Assembly: GCA_025456495.1 (NCBI GenBank)
Contig: JALOKO010000431.1
Location: 1 to 5,589 of the forward strand
From: Bryobacterales bacterium
GTDB taxonomy: Bacteria > Acidobacteriota > Terriglobia > Bryobacterales > Bryobacteraceae
Direction: 5' to 3'
Length of the DNA: 5,589 nucleotides
A program made the position numbers and the translations under genes. Below, piece by piece: positions 1-5,490 of this stretch. Positions within the stretch are counted from its first letter, which is position 1. Every line of letters starts with the position of its first letter. Under the pieces are notes generated by a model. It was given only the letters and a program-made list of their open reading frames with translations, was not told the origin of the DNA and made no database searches.

Positions 1-564
1 GGTGGCGGTCTTGTTGGCGAGGGCGGCTTGAAACAGCGTGGTGGAAAAGCTCTGGCTTGCGTAGGGACCCAGGAAGTCCGGCAAGTGCAGCACCAGCACT
101 TGTAAGTCGCCAGAGGCATGCGCGGCCATCGCAATGTCTTCCTGTTGTTTGCGGAGGGCGCCCTTGCGGGTTTGCGGTTGGCGGGGATGATCCTCGGCCA
201 CCCACTGAGTTTGCGGCGCGCCGTAGGAATACACGCTGGAGATCACCAGCAGGCGCTGAACGCCCTCTGCCTTGGCGGCCTCCACGACATTGGACATCAG
301 TTTGGGATGAAGGTCAAAGCGGTGGTAGGGCACCCCAACCGCATAGACGATGGATGCCGCACCGGCACATGCCGCGCGCGCCTCTTCGGGGCGGCTGAGA
401 TCCGCGCCCCGCAGGTGACAAAGCTTGTGCTGCCCCGCCGTTCCCTGCAGCCGACTGAGGTCGCGTCCTACAGCCAGGGTGGTGATGCCGCGACGATCGA
501 GTTCCGCCGTGACGTGGATGCCCACGGCTCCTGCGGCGCCAAGAATTGCAACTGGTTTGTTCAT
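1..564 (-). CDS. Atypical NAD(P)-binding SDR / NAD-dependent epimerase-like protein (partial, C-terminus outside window)
   Basis: Only the first 188 residues are present, because the gene runs off the left edge. The N-terminus MNKPVAILGAAGAVGIHV is a Rossmann first strand followed by the dinucleotide-binding glycine motif GAAGAVG (residues 9-15). A basic residue follows the second strand (AVGRD, residues 31-35). An acidic site follows at GADLS (53-57), and the active-site-strand motif LLVISSVYSYG lies at 105-115. This order is typical of extended short-chain dehydrogenases and epimerases. The usual catalytic Tyr of YxxxK appears to be replaced: the segment is KGALRKQQED, with Lys139 present and Gly at the Tyr position. 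That pattern resembles the atypical SDR branch, so the substrate cannot be named. An in-frame ATG three codons upstream (571-573) is an alternative start, and neither start has a strong Shine-Dalgarno. The gene is divergent from the Coa1-like gene. Confidence 0.82.
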   Translation of the reverse strand, partial: MNKPVAILGAAGAVGIHVTAELDRRGITTLAVGRDLSRLQGTAGQHKLCHLRGADLSRPEEARAACAGAASIVYAVGVPYHRFDLHPKLMSNVVEAAKAEGVQRLLVISSVYSYGAPQTQWVAEDHPRQPQTRKGALRKQQEDIAMAAHASGDLQVLVLHLPDFLGPYASQSFSTTLFQAALANKTAT

Positions 565-675
565 AGAGTTCATGCGATGGCGCGCTGCCCCTTGCCATCG
601 CAGGTCCTGCCGTAGGAAGCGCAGCGCTGTCCCATGGCGATAGATGCAGCACCCACCTCCCGGGTCGCGACATCT

Positions 676-705
676 TGCGCGCCAAGGTCGTGCGCGCCAA
701 GGTCG
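676..705. repeat. 15-bp perfect tandem direct repeat, two copies
   Basis: TGCGCGCCAAGGTCG occurs at 676-690 and again, identical and immediately adjacent, at 691-705. It lies in the middle of the divergent intergenic region. It could be a recent slippage duplication or a paired protein-binding site; the sequence alone does not decide. Confidence 0.85.
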
Positions 706-793
706 CGCGGGACAGGGCCGTGCGCGCGGCGCGACCCGCGTGTACACTGAAACTCGTCAGGCGAGCGGATGAGGGATGTCCGCTGGTGCGGCG

Positions 794-833
794 TTTGCAT
801 GTGGCTGGGCAATTTTGCATATGGCTGGCCAAT
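794..833. repeat. 20-bp tandem direct repeat, two copies with 2 mismatches, upstream of the Coa1-like gene
   Basis: TTTGCATGTGGCTGGGCAAT (794-813) is followed directly by TTTGCATATGGCTGGCCAAT (814-833), matching at 18 of 20 positions. The pair ends 43 bases before the Coa1-like start codon. A spacing of 20 bp is close to two helical turns, so two protein molecules could bind the same DNA face; the operator role is inference. Confidence 0.8.
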
Positions 834-859
834 GTCGTCGCGGTGAACCACTTTCCAGC

Positions 860-867
860 AAGGGAGG
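860..867 (+). promoter_or_regulatory. Shine-Dalgarno site of the Coa1-like gene
   Basis: AAGGGAGG lies 9 nt before the ATG at 877. It is the strongest ribosome-binding site in the window and fixes the start of the downstream gene. Confidence 0.8.
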
Positions 868-876
868 CACGTCTCG

Positions 877-1377
877 ATGCGCGGTGAGCAGTTTGATTAC
901 ACCAACCTGAGCGGATCGTCGGCGCCGATGCCTCCACCCCCTGCGGCGGGCGCGCCGCCACCGCGGAAGGCCGGGCTACCGCCGTCTGGCCGTCGCTCAC
1001 CCGCGCTGCTGATTGGCTGTAGCGCCGCGATGCTGTTCGTGGTGGTGGTGGGCGGCTTCATTGGCGGCATCGCCACCCTGATTCTGACGTCCATCAAGTC
1101 CAGCGACCTTTATCAGCAGGGGGTCGCACAGGCAGCCAGCCATCCGGAAGTGATCCAACATCTGGGTCAACCGGTGGAGCCCCGTTGGTATGTGATGGGA
1201 AATTTCCAAAGCAGCGGCGGCAACCAGGAGGCAAACCTCACAGTGCCGCTGCATGGGCCATCGGGTTCAGCCACCCTGTACATTGACGGCCAGAAACGGG
1301 CGGGCAAGATTCGCTATCGGGAACTGGCCGTGGTGGTAAGCGGTTCCAACGTCCGCATTGACCTGGTTCCGCAGTAA
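877..1377 (+). CDS. Coa1-family (cytochrome c oxidase assembly factor 1-like) membrane protein
   Basis: The protein has 166 residues. Residues 1-42 form a polar, Pro/Ala-rich cytoplasmic leader (PMPPPPAAGAPPP at 18-29). One strong membrane segment follows at about 43-71 (LLIGCSAAMLFVVVVGGFIGG). The domain after it has the pattern known from the bacterial Coa1 family: DLYQQGVAQAASHPEVIQHLGQPV (a helix, then the L-G-x-P motif), a strand near YVMGNF (105-110), LTVPLHGPSGSATLYIDGQK with the P-x-x-G-P-x-G-x-A turn, and a final strand pair ending RIDLVPQ. In mitochondria Coa1 helps assemble cytochrome c oxidase. In bacteria the domain is common in small membrane proteins of unknown role, and no respiratory gene is nearby, so the oxidase link is only nominal here. 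The strong Shine-Dalgarno supports this start. Confidence 0.85.
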   Translation: MRGEQFDYTNLSGSSAPMPPPPAAGAPPPRKAGLPPSGRRSPALLIGCSAAMLFVVVVGGFIGGIATLILTSIKSSDLYQQGVAQAASHPEVIQHLGQPVEPRWYVMGNFQSSGGNQEANLTVPLHGPSGSATLYIDGQKRAGKIRYRELAVVVSGSNVRIDLVPQ

Positions 1378-1490
1378 CCACGCGTGAGCGGGCACACGGC
1401 GAAGGGCGCCTCGGCACGCAGGGGAATGGACGGGCGGAAGCAGGTGCATTCCGCAACCCGCTGTCCACACTCACGTGGTAGCTTGGGGGT

Positions 1491-1682
1491 ATGCAACGTA
1501 CGCTGATTGCCACCATGTTTGGCCTGTTTTGTTTTGGGCTTCTGTGCACCGCGGGCTTGCCGCTGCATGGCCAGGACCTCAATAGCGAGATGCCCCGGGA
1601 ACGTCGCCGCGCGGTGACGGAGCTGGGCAAACAAGGGCCATCGGCGGCGACGTGGACGTTGAGGTTCGACGCGAAGTGGTGA
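1491..1682 (+). pseudogene. 5' part of a frameshifted HEAT-repeat protein gene (signal peptide and start of first repeat)
   Basis: This 63-codon frame begins MQRTLIATMFGLFCFGLLCTAG, a Sec signal peptide with a positive N-region and hydrophobic core, probably cleaved near PLHG|QD (residues 26-29). It continues RERRRAVTELGKQGPSA, which looks like the first helix of a HEAT repeat. The last residues before the TGA at 1680-1682 (ATWTLRFDAKW) are non-family sequence. At that point the neighbouring frame takes up the HEAT pattern with DVDVEVRREVVKAVAEIG. The two pieces overlap by 31 nt and differ by one frame. I therefore read this as the N-terminus of the downstream protein, cut off by a frameshift between about 1636 and 1652. 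The ribosome-binding site is poor: a GGGGG run lies only about two bases before the ATG. Confidence 0.7.
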
Positions 1683-2779
1683 AAGCGGTTGCGGAAATCG
1701 GCACCCAGGACGCGATTCCGATCCTGATTACCGCCACGGAGGACCGGCACCCCGATGTACAGATTCTGGCCGTTGACGGCCTGGTGAACATCTACCTGCC
1801 CGGCTACTTCCAGACCGGAGTTTCCGCCATCTGGAGCAATTTCGCACGCAGCGTGAAGAGCCGCTTTGTGGAGGTGAGTGACCAGGTGATTGACCCGTAT
1901 GTGCAGGTGCGGCCCGAGGTGATTGACGCCATCGGCGCGCTGGTTACTCGCGGCATGAGCAATGATGCGCAAGCCAACGCGGCGCGTGCGATAGGAATCC
2001 TGCGGGGCAAGCAGGCTACGCCTCAATTGCTGGAAGGCCTGAAGAACCGCGACGGCAGCGTGATTTACGAATCCCTGAACGCGCTCACCAAAATTGGCGA
2101 CCCGGAGACCGCGCCGAAGATTGCCTACCTGCTGAACGACCCGGACCGGAAGATCCAGATCGCCGCCATTGAGGCTAGCGGGATGTTGCGCAACCAGGAG
2201 GCTTCCGGAAATCTGGAGGCGCTGCTGAACCGGAATCGCAACCGGGACGTGCAGCGGGCAGCGCTGGGCGCCATTGCCATGATCGCCGCCCCGTCAAGCC
2301 GACCGACGTTTCTGCAGTATTTCAATGATCGCGATGAAGGGTTGCGGGCGGGCGCCGCGGAGGGCCTGGGTCGGCTGGGGAACCGCGATGACGTTCCCAT
2401 GATCCGTGAAAAGTTCGATGGCGAAACCAAGCGCACGCCGCGGCTCTCAATGGCCTTTGCCCTGGTGAAACTGGGCGACAACAGCACGGAGGCGCTTAGC
2501 CCGCTCACCCTGCTGGTGAACGAGACCAACAAGAGCGCCTTCCGCAATGTGGCCACAGCCTTCCTGACGGAACTGGCGAGGGATGGCGACGTGCGCACCT
2601 CGCTGTTCCGGTTTTTGGAATCCGGGACGCGCGATGAGAAGATCGCCCTGTGTCAGGTGATGGCGCGCAGCGGACAGTCCGACAGCGTACCGTACCTGGA
2701 ACGGCTGAGCCAGGATCGCGATGTGGAAGTGGGCAAGGAGGCGCTGCGCGCGCTGCAGGTGGTGCGCGGCCGGCGTTAG
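1652..2779 (+). CDS. HEAT-repeat protein, main body (N-terminus lies in another frame)
   Basis: This frame encodes 375 residues beginning at a GTG. It is almost entirely HEAT repeats of about 28-35 residues, for example VRREVVKAVAEIGTQDAIPILI, QANAARAIGILRGKQATPQLLEGL, VIYESLNALTKIGDPETAPKIA, KIQIAAIEASGMLRNQEASGNL, GLRAGAAEGLGRLGNRDDVPMI and VEVGKEALRALQVV at the end. Such alpha-solenoids are protein-interaction scaffolds and no catalytic residues are apparent. An insertion between early repeats (NIYLPGYFQTGVSAIW through QVIDPYVQVRPEV, about residues 47-93) matches my recollection of a secreted HEAT protein type in Acidobacteria. The GTG is probably not the native start: it begins mid-repeat, has no clear Shine-Dalgarno, and the signal peptide sits upstream in another frame. 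Without that signal peptide the product would stay in the cytoplasm. The DUF3467 gene follows after 84 nt. Confidence 0.82.
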   Translation: MDVEVRREVVKAVAEIGTQDAIPILITATEDRHPDVQILAVDGLVNIYLPGYFQTGVSAIWSNFARSVKSRFVEVSDQVIDPYVQVRPEVIDAIGALVTRGMSNDAQANAARAIGILRGKQATPQLLEGLKNRDGSVIYESLNALTKIGDPETAPKIAYLLNDPDRKIQIAAIEASGMLRNQEASGNLEALLNRNRNRDVQRAALGAIAMIAAPSSRPTFLQYFNDRDEGLRAGAAEGLGRLGNRDDVPMIREKFDGETKRTPRLSMAFALVKLGDNSTEALSPLTLLVNETNKSAFRNVATAFLTELARDGDVRTSLFRFLESGTRDEKIALCQVMARSGQSDSVPYLERLSQDRDVEVGKEALRALQVVRGRR

Positions 2780-2863
2780 ACTGCGCTGTTGGGCAAGCTA
2801 GGGTGATTCTGCTGTCGGGGGCGTTTCTGATGCGCCATCCGGGCTAGAATCGGAACAGCACCT

Positions 2864-3163
2864 ATGCAACCACAGAAGCTCGAACTCATCAAGCGTGAGG
2901 ACTATCGCGAGGATTACGCCAACAGCGTTCAGTTGCGCGCCAGCCTCTGGGACTTCTTTCTGCTGTTTGGAAAGGCCGACCAAAGGAGCCCGGAGGACGT
3001 GCAGATTGAGAATTTCCAGGGCGTCTATCTCAGCCCCCAACAGGCCAAAGCGTTGCTGAACCTGCTACGGCAGAACGTTCTGCAATACGAACAGGCCTTC
3101 GGCGAAATCCGCTTGGACCCGCAGGCTGGAGCCAGCGACATCGGCCAAGGCTCAGTAAACTAG
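2864..3163 (+). CDS. DUF3467 family protein
   Basis: This is a 99-residue soluble protein with no signal peptide or membrane segment. It follows the DUF3467 layout: a first strand (YANSVQLRASLWDFFLLFGK, 18-37) with the phenylalanine-rich 'DFFLLFG' core, an acidic spacer, a second strand (IENFQGVYLSPQQ, 48-60), then the helix QQAKALLNLLRQNVLQYEQAFGEI (59-82) with the typical YLSP-x-x-AK-x-LL-x-LL-x-x-N pattern. The molecular function of the family is unknown. A weak GGAA lies 8 nt before the ATG. The gene stands 18 nt before the glycosyltransferase gene on the same strand, so the two are probably co-transcribed; whether they work together is open. Confidence 0.86.
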   Translation: MQPQKLELIKREDYREDYANSVQLRASLWDFFLLFGKADQRSPEDVQIENFQGVYLSPQQAKALLNLLRQNVLQYEQAFGEIRLDPQAGASDIGQGSVN

Positions 3164-3181
3164 CATCGCCGCCGAGACTTC

Positions 3182-4693
3182 ATGGGGACGCCATCGGTGG
3201 CCATTGGCTTGGAGCGGCGTGGACAGAATGCCCGCGCCGGTTTCATCTTCTTTTTTCTGATTGCCAGCGCGGTCCTCGCCATCCACTATCCCCTTTGGGA
3301 CCTGCCCTATTTCTGGGATGAACTGGGCCAGTTCGTGCCCGCCGCGTTGGACATTCATCAGGACGGGCGCTTCGTTCCACAAAGCACTTTGCCGAATATC
3401 CACCCGCCGGGCATTCCCCTCTGGCTGGCCGCGGTTTGGACTCTGTTCGGCTACTCAGTGACGGCCACCCGGCTGGCCATGCTGCTGCTGGCCTCAGTGG
3501 GCGCCTTTCTGGCTTTCCTGCTGGCGTTGCGCCTGGCGGATGGCGTTCGGGGTCTGCCCGGGTTATATGTTCTGCTGTTGCTGCTGCTGAATCCGTTGTT
3601 CTACACGCAGTCAATGATGGCGCAGTTGGACATGCCGGCCATGGTGTTCACGTTGCTGGCGCTGTGGCTGTTTCTGGAGGAGCGGCTCTGGCTGGCCATC
3701 CTGGCCTGCACGGTTCTGGTGTGGGTGAAGGAGACAGGCATCGTCCTGCCGGTGGTGATGGGATGGCTGCTGCTGCGAGAGGGGCGCCGTCGCGAGGCGC
3801 TGCTGTTTGCCCTGCCCTGCGTTTCCCTGCTGCCGTGGCTGGGGGTGTTGTGGCAGGCCACCGGCAGCATCTTTGGCAATCGGGAATTTGCGGAGTTCAA
3901 CCTCAGCTATCCGCTGCATCCGCCGCGGTTGGTGCTGGCGCTGCTGCGGCGCGGCTTCGAACTGTTTCTGAACCACGGCTACTTCCTGGGTGCGCTTCCC
4001 CTGGCAGTCCTGTGGCGGCGTCTGCCGTTGTTCCAGCGTCGCGAATGGACGCTGATCTTCTGGTTCAGCATCCTGCACATTCTGGCGGTGACGGTGACCG
4101 GCGGCGCGGTGCTGGAGCGCTACCTACTGCCCGTTTTGCCGCTGACACTCATCGCCTTCGTATTCTCCTGGAGCCACCTGCGCCCCCGCTGGCGCAACAC
4201 GTTGCCGCTGGCCACGGCCGTGCTGTCGGCATCGGGATTTTTCCTGAGTTCGTGGTTCCCGCAGCCCCACGAGAACGACCTGAGCATGGTGCGGCTGGTG
4301 CGACTGTTTCAGCTTGCGGCGCGTGAGGCGGAAAGCGCGCCTGCCAGCCAACGCATTGCCACTGCCTGGCCGCTAAGCGACGCACTGCGCCGTCGCGAGT
4401 TTGGCTATGTAGCGGCGCCCCGCGACGTGTTGGCCTTGCGCGATTTCAGCCCCCAGGAACTCGCGCGCGCCGGCAAGCAGCGTCCGGATGTGATGATCTG
4501 GTTCAGCCGCGATTCGCTGGGCAACTCGTGGCTGTTTGACCGGTTCCCCACACTCGCCCGGGTGCGCGAGCAGATCTACGGCTGGCAGACCGAAGACGAC
4601 GCCATTGGCGTGGAACAAACGACCGGCCTGCGGGAAGCCTACCGGGTACGCACGGGCGGGGAATCAATGGCTATCTTCCGCCGTGCGCGGTAG
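3182..4693 (+). CDS. GT-C (family 39 / ArnT-PMT-like) integral membrane glycosyltransferase
   Basis: The protein has 503 residues and many hydrophobic segments (roughly 19-36, 78-92, 95-118, 127-140, 151-165, 168-181, 186-198, 206-223, 249-276, 290-307, 314-330 and 341-358), followed by a soluble C-terminal tail of about 140 residues. The GT-C hallmarks are visible. An acidic pair sits in the first periplasmic loop (FWDELGQ, Asp46-Glu47), where this family places its catalytic Asp. It is followed by NIHPPGIPLW (72-81), MMAQLDMPAM (145-154), the VKETG motif (182-186) and LERYLLPVLP (311-320). Such enzymes move a sugar from a polyprenyl-phosphate donor to a lipid, glycan or protein outside the inner membrane. 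The acceptor here cannot be deduced. The start lacks a good Shine-Dalgarno, so translation may depend on the upstream DUF3467 gene. Confidence 0.85.
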   Translation: MGTPSVAIGLERRGQNARAGFIFFFLIASAVLAIHYPLWDLPYFWDELGQFVPAALDIHQDGRFVPQSTLPNIHPPGIPLWLAAVWTLFGYSVTATRLAMLLLASVGAFLAFLLALRLADGVRGLPGLYVLLLLLLNPLFYTQSMMAQLDMPAMVFTLLALWLFLEERLWLAILACTVLVWVKETGIVLPVVMGWLLLREGRRREALLFALPCVSLLPWLGVLWQATGSIFGNREFAEFNLSYPLHPPRLVLALLRRGFELFLNHGYFLGALPLAVLWRRLPLFQRREWTLIFWFSILHILAVTVTGGAVLERYLLPVLPLTLIAFVFSWSHLRPRWRNTLPLATAVLSASGFFLSSWFPQPHENDLSMVRLVRLFQLAAREAESAPASQRIATAWPLSDALRRREFGYVAAPRDVLALRDFSPQELARAGKQRPDVMIWFSRDSLGNSWLFDRFPTLARVREQIYGWQTEDDAIGVEQTTGLREAYRVRTGGESMAIFRRAR

Positions 4694-4723
4694 CCGCAGC
4701 CATCGGGGCGGTCATCCACCGTA

Positions 4724-4744
4724 GGGCTTCGCGATCGCAAGCCC
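4724..4744. terminator. Possible hairpin between convergent genes
   Basis: GGGCTT (4724-4729) and AAGCCC (4739-4744) form a perfect 6-bp stem around a 9-nt loop that contains the palindrome GCGATCGC. It lies 30 nt after the glycosyltransferase stop and 63 nt beyond the toxin stop, where a two-way terminator would be expected. No T-tract follows on either strand, so intrinsic termination is doubtful. Confidence 0.25.
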
Positions 4745-4807
4745 GGGTTCGCCGGAAATCGCAGTTCCCGCTGGCGCAGGTGGCTCACGCGCTTGCGGAG
4801 GTTGGGC

Positions 4808-5134
4808 TCAAAGGATGAGTTCTTCCCACGCCAAGGCATAGCCAAGCGCGCTCTTCACCTCCGCGATCCTGGATACCGACAATCTGGAGATGCGCTTCAC
4901 CAGGTACTGCTTGGAGATGGTTCGCAGCTTGTCGAGGTTGACGACACAAGGTTTGGGCATTCCCTCAGACTTTCCCAGCCGGACCTCAATGGGAATGTCG
5001 CGAATGGTGGAAGTAATCTCAGCAGCGATGAACTTGCTCAAAACGCGATAGGCATCATCACGACTGAGCAGGAGCACAGGGCGGCGACCGGCTGGCTCGG
5101 GCAGATCTGCCCACCAAATCTCGTACTGCTTCAC
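4808..5134 (-). CDS. Type II toxin, MazF/PemK family (endoribonuclease)
   Basis: From the GTG at 5134 the product has 108 residues, the usual size for MazF/PemK toxins, which cut mRNA at short sequences and arrest growth. Family features are the N-terminal strand KQYEIWWADLPEP (2-14), the loop GRRPVLLLSRD (16-26) with the conserved Arg-Pro-Val/Leu core, a mid-protein Thr/Ser patch (EITSTIRDIPIEVRLG, 39-54), GMPKPCVVNLDKLRTISK (58-75) and a C-terminal helix. I prefer the GTG at 5134 because it has GGAG 8 nt upstream and overlaps the stop of the last minicistron as GTGA. A GTG three codons earlier (5143) is in frame and would add the residues MEA. The antitoxin gene lies upstream on the same strand, separated by a 23-bp repeat array. 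Confidence 0.88.
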   Translation of the reverse strand: MKQYEIWWADLPEPAGRRPVLLLSRDDAYRVLSKFIAAEITSTIRDIPIEVRLGKSEGMPKPCVVNLDKLRTISKQYLVKRISRLSVSRIAEVKSALGYALAWEELIL

Positions 5135-5215
5135 GGCTTCCACTCCGCCTTCTTCACGGCTTCCACTCCGCCTTCTTCACGGTTTCCACTCCGCCTGCTT
5201 CACGGTTTCCACTCC
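5126..5215 (-). repeat. 23-bp tandem repeat array at the antitoxin/toxin junction (about 3.9 copies)
   Basis: The motif TTCCACTCC (plus strand) recurs at 5138, 5161, 5184 and 5207, exactly 23 bp apart. On the minus strand the full units run 5203-5181, 5180-5158 and 5157-5135. They are flanked by a partial copy formed by the antitoxin's last codons (5215-5204) and another formed by the toxin's first nine bases (5134-5126). Units 2 and 3 are identical; unit 1 differs from them at two positions (CAG versus AAG, and AAACC versus AAGCC). Removing three units leaves the antitoxin TGA overlapping the toxin GTG. The array therefore most simply arose by tandem duplication of an overlapping antitoxin-toxin junction. 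Confidence 0.92.
5131..5203 (-). other. Three overlapping 8-codon minicistrons linking antitoxin to toxin
   Basis: On the minus strand each 23-bp unit carries GGAG, eight bases, GTG, seven codons and TGA. The three reading frames are 5203-5177 (peptide VKQAEWKP), 5180-5154 (VKKAEWKP) and 5157-5131 (VKKAEWKP). Each begins at a GTG that overlaps the previous stop as GTGA: the first overlaps the antitoxin stop at 5202-5200, and the last stop overlaps the toxin start at 5134. The first start also has a stronger GAGGAG upstream, inside the antitoxin gene. Frame, stop and ribosome-binding motif are seen directly. Actual translation of these peptides is inference. Confidence 0.6.
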
Positions 5216-5418
5216 TCGGCGTTGGCCCAGTCGTCAGCATCCTGAGGGGTGTCTGGCTGCCTCAGGTAAGCGTCACGAATCGCGTCGTACTCGCGTTTAC
5301 GAATCGCGTCCTTAACGGCTTGTCGGATGAACTCCGCGCGTTGGCGCTTCGCGGCTGGCGCCACCTTGTCCAGGGACCGCAGCAGATTCTCGTCTAGTTG
5401 AATCAATATAGATGGCAT
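5200..5418 (-). CDS. Ribbon-helix-helix antitoxin of the MazF/PemK pair
   Basis: The 72-residue protein begins MPSILIQLDENLLRSLDKVA, a short beta strand (ILIQL) followed by helix A. It continues AAKRQRAEFIRQAVKDAIRKRE, the helix B of a ribbon-helix-helix DNA-binding fold. The C-terminal half is acidic with exposed aromatics (YLRQPDTPQDADDWANAEEWKP), as expected for the flexible tail by which such antitoxins block their toxin. It should neutralise the downstream toxin and, as a dimer, repress its own promoter. The gene precedes the toxin on the same strand, the usual order. No Shine-Dalgarno precedes the ATG, and a promoter-like TATACT lies only 9 nt before it, so the transcript may be nearly leaderless. 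Base composition at its 5' end is richer in A+T than the neighbouring genes, hinting at acquisition by transfer. Confidence 0.85.
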   Translation of the reverse strand: MPSILIQLDENLLRSLDKVAPAAKRQRAEFIRQAVKDAIRKREYDAIRDAYLRQPDTPQDADDWANAEEWKP

Positions 5419-5427
5419 TCGATCAGG

Positions 5428-5448
5428 AGTATATCATTTGAAAGTATA
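5428..5448 (-). promoter_or_regulatory. Candidate promoter/operator of the toxin-antitoxin operon
   Basis: On the minus strand TATACT occurs twice, at 5448-5443 and 5433-5428, 15 bp apart in the same orientation. The copy nearer the gene is preceded by TGA, giving an extended -10 (TGATATACT). No good -35 is visible for either copy. The local A+T content stands out from the surroundings. The duplicated hexamer could be two overlapping promoters or part of the antitoxin's operator. Confidence 0.35.
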
Positions 5449-5490
5449 GACAGTGACGTTTCCTGGGGCCAGCTGCGGATGGGCGTCGCT

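Larger units (their letters stand above)
565..876. other. Divergent intergenic region, no gene
   Basis: About 310 bases separate the SDR gene (minus) from the Coa1-like gene (plus). Open frames cross it on both strands, but their translations are Arg/Ala-rich and low in complexity, resembling no family I recognise, so I do not call a gene. The region holds a 15-bp direct-repeat pair, a 20-bp direct-repeat pair and, at its right end, the ribosome-binding site of the Coa1-like gene. It must contain the promoters of both divergent genes, but I could not find a convincing -35/-10 pair. Confidence 0.6.

Noticed and set aside
570..851. Minus-strand frame with DLGAHDLGAQDVAT, suggestive of a pentapeptide-like repeat
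   Set aside because: The periodicity comes from the 15-bp tandem duplication; there are only two units and no other support for a gene.
314..1000. Long minus-strand open frame (228 codons) across the SDR start and the intergenic region
   Set aside because: Its translation is Arg/Ser/Pro/Ala-rich without a family pattern, and it overlaps the clear SDR and Coa1-like genes in other frames.
2845..2850. TAGAAT as a -10 box for the DUF3467 gene
   Set aside because: No acceptable -35 lies upstream, and the start site would fall inside or after the weak ribosome-binding site.
3436..4326. Plus-strand 296-codon frame inside the glycosyltransferase gene
   Set aside because: It is a Gly/Ala/Val-rich shadow frame of a GC-rich membrane-protein gene, and the GT-C motifs are in the other frame.
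4731..4738. GCGATCGC octamer, the HIP1 sequence of cyanobacteria
   Set aside because: It is a single occurrence in a GC-rich window with no cyanobacterial gene content, and is better read as the loop of a possible hairpin.
4639..4845. Minus-strand 68-codon frame downstream of the toxin
   Set aside because: It is mostly antisense to the glycosyltransferase end and the toxin's last codons, with an Arg/Pro-rich shadow composition.
5126..5215. CRISPR array
   Set aside because: The units abut with no unique spacers, so this is a simple tandem repeat.
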